This document shows, one piece after another, positions 1 to 6,721 of a stretch of 8,311 nt of DNA. Made by a program: the position numbers and the translations under genes. Source of the DNA: Promethearchaeia archaeon (lineage in GTDB: Archaea > Asgardarchaeota > Lokiarchaeia > Sigyniarchaeales > SOKP01); the NCBI GenBank assembly GCA_029856295.1, contig JAHQWS010000077.1, positions 1 through 8,311 on the forward strand. Reading direction: 5' to 3'. The stretch's first letter is position 1; the number at the start of each line of letters is the position of its first letter. A model generated the notes under the pieces. That model was not told the DNA's origin and made no database searches. It saw only the letters and a program-made list of their open reading frames with translations.

Positions 1-188
1 GTCCAACGGGGATTCTAGAAATGGGAGATGAACTTAACATGAGAATCGCTTATTTACCTAGAGTTAAGGAAGGAAAAGAAAAATATTGTACTGGATGTCG
101 GAGATGCGAATTTGGATGCCCTGCCTGGTGCATCTACGTATTAGATCAAGAAGAAAATGAAAATACGGCTGAAAAAGCCGAAACATAA
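1..188 (+). CDS. korD: 2-oxoacid:ferredoxin oxidoreductase delta (ferredoxin-like) subunit, 5' end possibly cut
   Basis: The frame is open from position 3 to the TAA at 186-188 and ends in an acidic, lysine-containing tail. It holds one classic [4Fe-4S] motif, CTGCRRCEFGCP, followed by AWCIYV, which adds a fifth cysteine. Delta subunits of four-subunit 2-oxoacid:ferredoxin oxidoreductases usually carry two such clusters and pass electrons from the TPP-bearing subunit to external ferredoxin. Only one cluster is visible here, so either the first lies upstream of the window or this is a short one-cluster form. An in-frame ATG at 21-23 would give a 55-residue protein, but it has no convincing SD and the frame stays open to the edge, so I treat the gene as partial. 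The alpha-subunit gene follows after 13 nt, which supports the assignment. The substrate class (2-oxoglutarate, pyruvate or branched-chain) cannot be told from this fragment. Confidence 0.78.
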   Translation, partial: PTGILEMGDELNMRIAYLPRVKEGKEKYCTGCRRCEFGCPAWCIYVLDQEENENTAEKAET

Positions 189-189
189 C

Positions 190-196
190 GAGGTGA
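190..196 (+). promoter_or_regulatory. Shine-Dalgarno site fixing the korA start
   Basis: GAGGTGA lies 5 nt before the ATG at 202. It decides the start of the alpha subunit: the frame is also open from an earlier ATG at 157, but that start would lie inside the preceding ferredoxin gene, add a basic 15-residue extension before the GNIAMVEGA block, and lack an SD. Confidence 0.8.
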
Positions 197-201
197 AAAA
201 A

Positions 202-1374
202 ATGAGTAGTAGTAGTGATAAAAGATTCTTACCTGAGGGTAGGCATTTATTAATGGGTAATATAGCAATGGTAGAAGGAGCTATTTCTGCGGGTTTAACG
301 TTCTTTGGAGGTTATCCGATTACACCGAGTACCGAAGCCATCGAACATCTCGCTAAAAGGTTGCCGGAGATTGGCGGCTGCTGCATGCAGATGGAAGATG
401 AGTTAGCATCAATTAATTCTGTAATCGGGGCTTCATTAGTAGGTGCTAAATCCATGACCGCTACTTCCGGACCAGGACTTTCTTTAATGACAGAAACAAT
501 TTCGATGGCAGCTAATCTTGAAATTCCTTTTGTATTTTGTGATGTCCAGCGAACAGGCCCCGGAACAGGCCTCGTAACTGAACCCCATCATAATGATTTA
601 GGATTAATGCGCTTTTCCGGCAATGGTGAATTTCAAGTTATTGCAATTGCTCCCATGAACTGTCAAGAACTCTTTGATTTAACGATCACCGCATTTAATT
701 ATGCCGAGACTTATCGTTGTCCTGTATTCCTTATGTCTGATGCTTACTTAGGACATTTACATGAGGTAGTTAATATCCCTCCTAAAGAGGAAATTTTAAA
801 AAGAGTGATAAAAAGAGAGTCTCCTGAAGATGCCCCAGCTCGAGTTTTCTCATATAAAGATCGCGAAACTGGGGAATATGTAATTCCTAAACCCCCTATT
901 ATGGGGACTGATTATTGTCCGGGATTGTTTATACACTTACCACATGGACCTGAAGGACTTCCTACTCCTAAACCTATGGAGTTTATGGAGATGATGATAG
1001 AGAAGATCAAATCAAATATTGATAAGATAACCATGGTTGATAAATATAAACTTGAAGATGCTGAAATAGTCATTATCGCTTATGGATTACCAGTAAGAAC
1101 AAGTTATCGAGCAGTTGAAATAGCAAGACAAGAAGGAATCAAAGTAGGATTATTAAGATTAATTACGGTCTGGCCTTTTCCCGATGAATTAGTAAAAGAG
1201 GTAGTAAAAGATGCGAAAGCTGTAATTGTCCCTGAATTAAACTACACGGGAATCATTGCAGAGCAAGTTCAGAGAGTTACGAAACTTACAACCCCTATTA
1301 TTAAAATTGGGAAAGTAGCTGAATTTCATCATCCGGATGATATCTTAAAAGTAATTAAGGAGGTGGCAAAATAA
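202..1374 (+). CDS. korA: 2-oxoacid:ferredoxin oxidoreductase alpha subunit
   Basis: This 390-residue alpha subunit is close to the usual length for the family. It supplies the pyrimidine-side half of the TPP site and the transketolase-C-like domain. Family landmarks in order are GNIAMVEGAISAG near residue 20, YPITPSTE at 38-45 (the conserved substrate/TPP loop), EDELASI at 65-71, TATSGPG at 86-92, QRTGPGTG at 116-123, and the C-terminal domain with LRLITVWPFP ending near 327. The YPITPS loop is shared by 2-oxoglutarate and broad-specificity 2-oxoacid enzymes, so 'kor' is the best symbol, but pyruvate or branched-chain specificity is not excluded. The loop after QRTGPGTG reads LVTEPHHNDLG instead of the more usual GPSTG...PT...Q.D pattern, a possible specificity difference. 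It overlaps the beta subunit gene by 1 nt (TAATG), indicating translational coupling. Confidence 0.93.
   Translation: MSSSSDKRFLPEGRHLLMGNIAMVEGAISAGLTFFGGYPITPSTEAIEHLAKRLPEIGGCCMQMEDELASINSVIGASLVGAKSMTATSGPGLSLMTETISMAANLEIPFVFCDVQRTGPGTGLVTEPHHNDLGLMRFSGNGEFQVIAIAPMNCQELFDLTITAFNYAETYRCPVFLMSDAYLGHLHEVVNIPPKEEILKRVIKRESPEDAPARVFSYKDRETGEYVIPKPPIMGTDYCPGLFIHLPHGPEGLPTPKPMEFMEMMIEKIKSNIDKITMVDKYKLEDAEIVIIAYGLPVRTSYRAVEIARQEGIKVGLLRLITVWPFPDELVKEVVKDAKAVIVPELNYTGIIAEQVQRVTKLTTPIIKIGKVAEFHHPDDILKVIKEVAK
1357..1366 (+). promoter_or_regulatory. Strong Shine-Dalgarno site for korB
   Basis: AAGGAGGTGG ends 7 nt before the ATG at 1374. It lies inside the end of korA and supports initiation at the TAATG junction. 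This is the strongest SD in the window. Confidence 0.8.
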
Positions 1375-2288
1375 TGTCAGGAATAGCACCAATGTTTCCA
1401 AATGAAAAACCTGAGCATCCTTATCTCCAACAATCTTACGGGGGAAAAGTATTTGGCAATTTTGCCTCGTTATTTTGCGGAGGATGTGGATATGGGATAA
1501 TAGGTCAAATTTTTACACGTATTTTTGAAGATGAAAAATTAGATCCAAAACTCCATCCAACAGTTATAGGAATAGGATGTTATAGTCAAATAATGTTATT
1601 AGTGCATGAAGCAGCACAGAAAGTATTAGCACTTCATGGTCGGGCACCAGCAGTAGCTACCGGTATGAAAATGGCAAATCCTAAAATGAAACCAATAGTA
1701 TTTTCTGGTGATGGCGACTGCTTAGGAATCGGGGGTAATCATTTTATTCATATATGCCGACGGAACGTCGATTGTCTTATCATGATATTTAATAATAGCA
1801 TATATGCTATGACTGGTGGACAAGGTGCTCCAACAACTCTCTATGGAGCAAAGAGTACAACTACTCCTTATACAATGTTTGAGAATAGGACTGATGGTGT
1901 AAAGCTCGCGTTGGCAGCAGGAGCTCCTTATGTAGCTCGAACTACAGTTGCACATCCACGTACTCTTATGAAATATTTTAGAAAAGCTCTGAGGCATAAA
2001 GGAACTTCTGTGATTGAAATAATTACTCCTTGTGTAACATATTTTGGTAGAAAGAATTTAAGTAATTTAGGAGAAGAATACAAGGGAGAGAAGGGTGAGA
2101 AAATGGATACTGGGGGAAAAATGATTGATTGGATTAAGAGAAATTCTGTACGTATAAATCAGGCAAAATTTATGACTGATGAAGAGTTATTTAATAAATA
2201 TATCATAGGAGAATTTAGATATGAGCCAAAACCAGAATATTCTGATGAATATGCCAAAATTCAAAAAATAGCTATGGGTGGAAAATAA
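1374..2288 (+). CDS. korB: 2-oxoacid:ferredoxin oxidoreductase beta subunit (TPP-binding)
   Basis: This 304-residue beta subunit binds TPP diphosphate/Mg and a proximal [4Fe-4S] cluster, where the 2-oxoacid is decarboxylated and electrons are first collected. Seen directly: FCGGCGYG with C35 and C38, IGIGCYSQ with C69, the TPP signature starting at GDG (112-114) and closing at NN (140-141), and TPCVTYFGRKN with C220. The spacing of C35, C38, C69 and C220 fits the four-cysteine cluster pattern of archaeal two- and four-subunit enzymes as I know it. The stretch TGGQGAPTT around 147-155 is the usual substrate-side loop. A charged EEYKGEKGEKM segment near 235-244 joins the core to a C-terminal tail of about 60 residues, common in the family. 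It overlaps korA and the gamma gene by one base each. Confidence 0.94.
   Translation: MSGIAPMFPNEKPEHPYLQQSYGGKVFGNFASLFCGGCGYGIIGQIFTRIFEDEKLDPKLHPTVIGIGCYSQIMLLVHEAAQKVLALHGRAPAVATGMKMANPKMKPIVFSGDGDCLGIGGNHFIHICRRNVDCLIMIFNNSIYAMTGGQGAPTTLYGAKSTTTPYTMFENRTDGVKLALAAGAPYVARTTVAHPRTLMKYFRKALRHKGTSVIEIITPCVTYFGRKNLSNLGEEYKGEKGEKMDTGGKMIDWIKRNSVRINQAKFMTDEELFNKYIIGEFRYEPKPEYSDEYAKIQKIAMGGK
2276..2281 (+). promoter_or_regulatory. Shine-Dalgarno-like site for korC
   Basis: GGGTGG lies 6 nt before the ATG at 2288. It is weaker than the sites of korB and the fifth gene, consistent with a start reached largely by coupling through the TAATG overlap. Confidence 0.5.
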
Positions 2289-2884
2289 TGGTTCGTTACG
2301 AAATAAGAATCGCGGGGTTCGGTGGGCAAGGTGTCATAACATTATCAAAGATGATTACAATGGCAAGTGCAATTTATGAAGGACTAGCTGCTACACAAAC
2401 AGAAGCTTATTCCGCATCAGCTCGGGGAGGAAAATGCTGGGCGGAAGTCGTGGTCGATTTAGATAAAGATGCTAAAATAATAGATTATCCAAAAGCGTTA
2501 AGCCCTTATGATTTTTTAATTATTCTTTCTGCAGAATCTGCTAAGGACGTAAAGAAAGCTCATTTAAAGACCGATGAGAATACAGGATTTTTACTGTGGG
2601 ACCCTACTACGATAACAAAGTTTGGCGCAGCAAAAAGAGTAAAATCATTAAGTATTCCAGTACAAAAGTTAGCTTTAGAGAAATTTGGAAACATTGTTTT
2701 TGGAAATTCTATTCTTTTTGGAGCTTTTACAGTACTTGCGGGAATATTTTCAGAAGAATCTGCGCTTGAAACTATGAAAAGATTTGTCCCCAGCTCAACC
2801 TTGGAAGCTAATATTGAAGCATTTGAACTGGGAAAGCAAGAAGCGCAAGAATATCTAAAACAATTAAAGGAAGGAGGGTCTTAA
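2288..2884 (+). CDS. korC: 2-oxoacid:ferredoxin oxidoreductase gamma subunit
   Basis: This 198-residue gamma subunit corresponds to domain III of 2-oxoacid:ferredoxin oxidoreductases, which binds part of coenzyme A and packs on the alpha/beta core. The N-terminus reads RIAGFGGQGV (residues 7-16), the family's nucleotide-like loop. TQTEAYSASARGGKCWAEVV at 36-55 is the other family hallmark; most relatives have 'YGPEARGG' here, so YSASARGG is a mild variant. FGNSILFGAF near 138-147 matches the conserved N..LGA helix late in the domain. No cofactor-ligand cysteines are expected or seen. It starts in a 1-nt overlap with korB, and 1 nt separates its stop from the following FrhB-PyrK fusion gene, so all five genes are very likely co-transcribed. 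In archaea this gene is called korC, korG, porG or vorC depending on substrate; the symbol is given on operon order. Confidence 0.92.
   Translation: MVRYEIRIAGFGGQGVITLSKMITMASAIYEGLAATQTEAYSASARGGKCWAEVVVDLDKDAKIIDYPKALSPYDFLIILSAESAKDVKKAHLKTDENTGFLLWDPTTITKFGAAKRVKSLSIPVQKLALEKFGNIVFGNSILFGAFTVLAGIFSEESALETMKRFVPSSTLEANIEAFELGKQEAQEYLKQLKEGGS
2871..2878 (+). promoter_or_regulatory. Shine-Dalgarno site for the FrhB-PyrK fusion gene
   Basis: AAGGAGGG ends 7 nt before the ATG at 2886 and lies within the last codons of the gamma gene. It supports this start and efficient translation of the fifth gene as part of the operon. Confidence 0.75.
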
Positions 2885-2885
2885 G

Positions 2886-4703
2886 ATGTACATAGAAAAA
2901 TTACAAAAAGGATGGAGTGAATTAGAATCAGAAATAATTCAAACAGGAAAATGCGTTTATTGTGGGGCGTGTGGGGCGTTTTGTGCTAATATTAAATATG
3001 ACACAGAAAACGAAGTTCCCATTGAGGACGGTTCATGTAAAGATGCTAATACCTGTCGTGATGGATATGGTTTATGTTATAATACCTGTCCGAAGGCAGG
3101 GATTGATCAGATTCCAATCTCCTTGTTAGATAAGTGGGTATTTGGTAAAGAACATGATAGAATCTTGGGACATTATTTAAAAATAACATCTGTCAAAGTC
3201 ACTGATTCTGCGAGGGAAAAACTTCCCTCCGATGCCGGACCAATAACAGCATTATTATGGGCTGCAATGGAAGAAGGAGTAATAGATGCATCGATTATTA
3301 CTAGCAAAGACAATAACTTCAAACCCCTTCCGATGATTGCTGAAAATCAGCAGGATTTATTCAAGGGGATTGGGTATAAACCGAGCCAAAGTCCCACGCT
3401 CTCATTAATAGGGGATGCTATTAATAAGGGGTTCGTAGATATTGCTGTCGTAGGCACTCCCTGTCAAATTCAAGGGCTAAGAAAATTACAAAACCACCCA
3501 GGGTTTGATTTTGAAGCATATGATTTAATTTCTTTAGCTATTGGAACCTTTTGCTTCGGTACATTCTATAATAAAATATTAGACGAGATTTTCAAGGAGT
3601 ATAATATAAACACAAATGAAATACAAAAAATCGAGCATGATAGAAACAATTTCAAATTGAAAGTGTCGGCTAATTCAAGCGTAAAAGAAATTCCACTTAA
3701 TCAACTGTATGATAAAGCAATAAGAAACGCGTGTTTTGCGTGTTCTGATTACACAGCTTCTTTCGCAGACATTTCTGTAGGGGAAGTAGGGAGTGAGGGA
3801 GGTTGGAAAACAATAATAATTAGAACCGAAAGAGGAAAACAAATTTATGATTTAGCTGTAAATCAAGGAATTCTTGAAGAAAATCCGCTCGAAAAAGATA
3901 ATGAAGAATTGGTTTTGGATATAACCAGAAGTAAGACAGACATATCAACTATTGATTCAATAGTAGACCATTCCCCTGAATTAAAGAGTTTTTTTATAAG
4001 GAATCCGCGAATAGTAAAAGCGTACAGACCCGGAAATTTTGTGGTTCTTTGGTTACCCGATGTAGACTTTTTCCCTATGTCAATTTCTAATGTTGAGGGA
4101 AATCTCCTTGAGATTACAGTTCAGAAAATCGGTGAGGGAACCTCAGCATTGTTTGAGAAGAAACCAGGCGATATTATTGGGATTCGAGGGCCTTTTGGAA
4201 ACTCTTGGAATTATGAAGATGCAACAAATATTCTCGTAACCGGTGGCGGCGTAGGGATTGCCGCAGTTACTACTTTAATTGAACCCTTGAAGAAAAATAT
4301 GAAAAATGTTTTTGTTGCTATAGGAGCAAAAGACGATGCTTCCCTTATATTTGCTGATAGACTAATCGATCTTATTCCTAATACGATGTGTACCACAGAT
4401 GACGGATCGAGAGGTAAAAAATGCTTCGTCACTGATGCTGTTGAGGATATTCTCAATAATGAAAATATTGACTTAATCATAACCTGCGGTCCAGAAATTA
4501 TGATGAAACGTGTTCTTGAGATTGCTGAGGTAAAAAATATAGAGGTTCAAGCATCATTAGAAAGAAAAATGAAATGCGGTATTGGATTATGCGGATCTTG
4601 CTGTATAGGGGAGAATAACGACATTTGTGTATGTAAGGATGGTCCAATATTTACAACGGAACAATTAAAGAAGTTCCCACAGTTCGGGACTTATTCAAAA
4701 TAG
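2886..4703 (+). CDS. FrhB/FdhB-type iron-sulfur flavoprotein fused to a PyrK-like FAD/NAD reductase
   Basis: This 605-residue protein joins two redox modules. Residues 1 to about 350 match the F420-hydrogenase/dehydrogenase beta (FrhB/FdhB) family: CVYCGACGAFC gives C23, C26, C29 and C33 for a [4Fe-4S] cluster, C51, C57, C64 and C68 (the last two in LCYNTCPK) may hold a second, then GTPCQIQGLRK with C193, CFACSDYT with C283 and C286, and ADISVGEVGSEGGWKTIIIRTERG. Residues 365-605 resemble PyrK and related reductases: PMSIS at 397-401 and GIRGPFGNS at 432-440 for FAD, the GGGVGIAAV loop from 453 for NAD(P), and C564, C569, C572 and C583 (before DGP) for [2Fe-2S]. No signal peptide or membrane helix is seen, so it is cytosolic. 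FrhB proteins reduce or oxidise F420 or ferredoxin; PyrK moves electrons between FAD, [2Fe-2S] and NAD. I infer an electron-exchange subunit for the oxidoreductase. Cofactor choice is unproven. Confidence 0.88.
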   Translation: MYIEKLQKGWSELESEIIQTGKCVYCGACGAFCANIKYDTENEVPIEDGSCKDANTCRDGYGLCYNTCPKAGIDQIPISLLDKWVFGKEHDRILGHYLKITSVKVTDSAREKLPSDAGPITALLWAAMEEGVIDASIITSKDNNFKPLPMIAENQQDLFKGIGYKPSQSPTLSLIGDAINKGFVDIAVVGTPCQIQGLRKLQNHPGFDFEAYDLISLAIGTFCFGTFYNKILDEIFKEYNINTNEIQKIEHDRNNFKLKVSANSSVKEIPLNQLYDKAIRNACFACSDYTASFADISVGEVGSEGGWKTIIIRTERGKQIYDLAVNQGILEENPLEKDNEELVLDITRSKTDISTIDSIVDHSPELKSFFIRNPRIVKAYRPGNFVVLWLPDVDFFPMSISNVEGNLLEITVQKIGEGTSALFEKKPGDIIGIRGPFGNSWNYEDATNILVTGGGVGIAAVTTLIEPLKKNMKNVFVAIGAKDDASLIFADRLIDLIPNTMCTTDDGSRGKKCFVTDAVEDILNNENIDLIITCGPEIMMKRVLEIAEVKNIEVQASLERKMKCGIGLCGSCCIGENNDICVCKDGPIFTTEQLKKFPQFGTYSK

Positions 4704-4716
4704 AATTAAATATCTA

Positions 4717-4748
4717 TATTTTTTTATTCATTTATTTCTTTTTATTTA
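4717..4748 (+). terminator. U-tract terminator of the kor operon
   Basis: A T-rich run on the + strand (T7 at 4719-4725, then TTTATTTCTTTTTATTT-like sequence) starts about 15 nt after the TAG of the fusion gene. There is no GC-rich hairpin, which fits archaeal intrinsic termination at oligo-U tracts. Confidence 0.6.
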
Positions 4749-4833
4749 ATCTCTTATTTTCATTTAATTTTTAAAATAGAAAGATATAGTTAACAAATCT
4801 TCAAACTCATAAAATTAAAGAATTTGATAGGTA

Positions 4834-4847
4834 GAGAAAAGAAAAAA
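4834..4847 (-). terminator. U-tract terminator of the dehydratase gene
   Basis: Read on the - strand this is TTTTTTCTTTTCTC, beginning about 12 nt after the stop codon at 4860-4862. A further + strand T-run at 4854-4861 faces it, so the 156-bp convergent spacer (4704-4859) appears to hold terminators for both directions. I see no gene in that spacer. Confidence 0.55.
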
Positions 4848-4859
4848 TTGTAATTTTTT

Positions 4860-6533
4860 TTAATCAAATTTTAAGATTGCTCCTTTAGCAGCAGAAGTCA
4901 CTAATGCTCTATATTTTAACAATGTTTTACTTTTAATATCTCTTTCATGGCGCTTCCAATTTTGAAATCTTTCTTGAATTTCTTCTTGAGATAATTCAAA
5001 GTTAAGAGTCCTATTAGGTATATCTATTTTTATGATATCACCATCTTGAACTATAGCAATTGGTCCCCCAACATACGCTTCAGGACTTACATGCCCGATG
5101 CAAGGTCCTTGCGATGCTCCTGAAAATCTACCATCTGTTATTAAGGCATAATCGGTCATATCTTGCCTAACCATAAGATTAGATGTGAGAGCAACTAGTT
5201 CAGGCATTCCAGGCCCTCCTTTTGGTCCTTCATATCGAGCAATAACCACATCTCCATTTTTAATTTCATGTTTAGATAAAGCGATAAGGGCATCTTTTTC
5301 AGAATTAAATACTTTTGCAGGTCCCTCAAATTTCAAAAGTTCTTTCCTTCCTACTGCTGATTGCTTTACAACAGCGCACTCAGGCGCTAAATTCCCCTTT
5401 AAGATAACTGTTCCACCTTCCGAAAAGACAGGGTCGTCCAATGGTCTAATAACCCGATCATCTAATACTTTAACCCTTCGGATTAATTTACCAATCGGCT
5501 TTTCAGAAACGGTCATACAATCCAAATTTAGATAATCCTTGATTCTACTCATTACGGCTGGGATTCCCCCGGCTTTATATAAATCTGTAACACCATATTC
5601 ACCTGAAGGGGATGTATTAACAATCATAGGAACCTTTTTACTATAATCATTAAATTGTTCAATATCGAAATCAATCCCCATTTCATAAGCTATTGCAGGG
5701 ATGTGAAGCGATGCATTAGTTGATCCTCCTATAGCGGCATCTACAGTCATAACATTTTCTAACGCTTTTTCCGTCATGATTTGTGAAGTGGTTATACCTT
5801 TCTTAAGTAATTCCATTATTTTTCTTCCTGAATTTTTTGCTATAACATATTTCATTCGAGTAAATGCAGGGGTTGTCGCAGCATTGGGTAAAGTCATTCC
5901 AAATGCTTCCATTAAACATTGAGTTGTGTTAGCGGTTCCCATAAACTCACAAGCACCAGCTGTAGCACATGAGATACACATCGTTTTCTGTTTAAAATCA
6001 TCATAGCTTTTCACATCTACTCCTTTATAATTAGGAGTAAACGCAACTTCAAATAAATTCGGACCTCCAGGTATACAAATTGTAGGAATGTCCAATCTCA
6101 CTGCAGCCATTAAAACAGCGGGATTAATTTTATCGCAACTAGAAAGAGTTACTATCGCATCTAAGCGATGTGCTTCAACCATAGCTTCAATAGAATCTGC
6201 GATAATCTCTCTTTGGGGAAGTATAAAACGCATACCAATATTAGCATTGGCCCAACCGTCACACGGAGCTATTGTGTTGAATTCTAGAGGGATTCCTCCG
6301 CCCTCTGCAACACCAAGCTTAGCCGCTTCAGCTAGATTTCTTAAATGCATGTGTCCTGGGTTAATCTCATTCCAAGTATTTACAATTCCTATAAAAGGCT
6401 TGCTATGAATCTCCTTTTCTTCTAAACCTATTCCTGAAATAATCCCAAGTGGTGCGTAGTAAAAAGCAGTATTTTTAATTACTTCAAAAATTTCATTACT
6501 ACGTTTTTTTAAATTAATCTTTTCTTCACTCAC
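4860..6533 (-). CDS. ilvD: IlvD/Edd-family dehydratase, probably dihydroxy-acid dehydratase
   Basis: This 557-residue protein has the normal length for the family, which uses an Fe-S cluster and Mg to dehydrate 2,3-dihydroxy acids into 2-oxo acids. IlvD acts at the third common step of valine and isoleucine synthesis. Visible landmarks: IGIVNTWNEINPGHMHL near 48-64, EFNTIAPCDG with C91, SSCDKI with C133 and K135 (the lysine carbamylated in the family), CISCATAGACEFMGTANT with C186, C189 and C195, and TDGRFSGASQGPCIGHVSPEA from 466 with S471 as likely catalytic base. NPGH replaces the cysteine that some [2Fe-2S] members have near residue 60, so a [4Fe-4S] or atypical cluster is possible. The LPNAATTPA segment differs from the usual LPGNGT of classical IlvD, so a sugar-acid dehydratase role stays open. 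The start is GTG at 6531-6533: a stop lies three codons upstream and the next Met is far inside. No SD is present. Confidence 0.88.
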   Translation of the reverse strand: MSEEKINLKKRSNEIFEVIKNTAFYYAPLGIISGIGLEEKEIHSKPFIGIVNTWNEINPGHMHLRNLAEAAKLGVAEGGGIPLEFNTIAPCDGWANANIGMRFILPQREIIADSIEAMVEAHRLDAIVTLSSCDKINPAVLMAAVRLDIPTICIPGGPNLFEVAFTPNYKGVDVKSYDDFKQKTMCISCATAGACEFMGTANTTQCLMEAFGMTLPNAATTPAFTRMKYVIAKNSGRKIMELLKKGITTSQIMTEKALENVMTVDAAIGGSTNASLHIPAIAYEMGIDFDIEQFNDYSKKVPMIVNTSPSGEYGVTDLYKAGGIPAVMSRIKDYLNLDCMTVSEKPIGKLIRRVKVLDDRVIRPLDDPVFSEGGTVILKGNLAPECAVVKQSAVGRKELLKFEGPAKVFNSEKDALIALSKHEIKNGDVVIARYEGPKGGPGMPELVALTSNLMVRQDMTDYALITDGRFSGASQGPCIGHVSPEAYVGGPIAIVQDGDIIKIDIPNRTLNFELSQEEIQERFQNWKRHERDIKSKTLLKYRALVTSAAKGAILKFD

Positions 6534-6572
6534 TTCAATCTACATTCCAAATATGAATTAATTTTTATTTAA

Positions 6573-6592
6573 CTATAATTATATTAATATAA
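6573..6592 (-). promoter_or_regulatory. Candidate TATA element for the dehydratase gene
   Basis: On the - strand this reads TTATATTAATATAATTATA, about 40-60 nt upstream of the GTG. At the usual archaeal spacing it would place transcription start near 6550 and give a short leader. The absence of an SD agrees with a short-leader or leaderless transcript. The whole region is AT-rich, so the match is weak evidence. Confidence 0.3.
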
Positions 6593-6689
6593 GGATATTT
6601 AATAAGAATCTTGTTTTGGACTAAGATTTTTTAGTACCCTTTAGTTCTTTTCCACCTCCGATCACCGAGCTTCTCTTACTATTATTGAT

Positions 6690-6707
6690 GTTCTAGTTTT
6701 TTAGAAC
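6690..6707. repeat. Inverted repeat GTTCTA-N6-TAGAAC, candidate operator
   Basis: The two 6-bp arms are perfect and separated by 6 nt. The repeat sits directly upstream of an A-rich element and TTTAAATT at 6714-6721, the best BRE/TATA-like match facing the + strand gene. A dimeric repressor binding here could block TBP/TFB loading. Related half-sites occur at 6641-6648 (TTAGTTCT) and 6783-6788 (AGAACT). In such AT-rich DNA, chance cannot be excluded. Confidence 0.4.
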
Positions 6708-6721
6708 TAAAAATTTAAATT
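6705..6721 (+). promoter_or_regulatory. Candidate BRE/TATA element for the longin-like gene
   Basis: An A-rich BRE-like stretch runs into TTTAAATT at 6714-6721. Standard archaeal spacing would put the transcription start near 6745 and give a leader of about 85 nt. A second AT-rich element (TTATAATATA, near 6808-6818) is too close to the start codon to act for the start chosen here. Confidence 0.3.

Noticed and set aside
157..201. Earlier ATG giving the alpha subunit 15 extra residues
   Set aside because: It overlaps the ferredoxin gene, lacks an SD and adds a basic stretch outside the family alignment; the ATG at 202 has a well-spaced SD.
1722..1997. Open - strand frame opposite korB
   Set aside because: It is antisense to the TPP-binding region of korB; the serine- and cysteine-rich translation has no domain-like pattern.
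4211..4480. Open - strand frame opposite the PyrK-like domain
   Set aside because: It is antisense to the FAD/NAD-binding part of the fusion gene and has no SD, promoter or recognisable motif of its own.
4801..4827. TCAAA...TTTGA imperfect hairpin in the convergent spacer
   Set aside because: Only 5-bp AT-rich arms with a long loop; expected by chance, and the U-tracts explain termination without it.
5185..6408. Open + strand frames opposite the dehydratase gene (5185-5535 and 6088-6408)
   Set aside because: They lie antisense to a well-supported, conserved gene, show no recognisable motif and have a composition explained by the opposite strand's codons.
6621..6665. GTG-started 14-residue - strand reading frame in the divergent spacer
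   Set aside because: Too short, no SD ahead of the GTG, and no sign of coding constraint.
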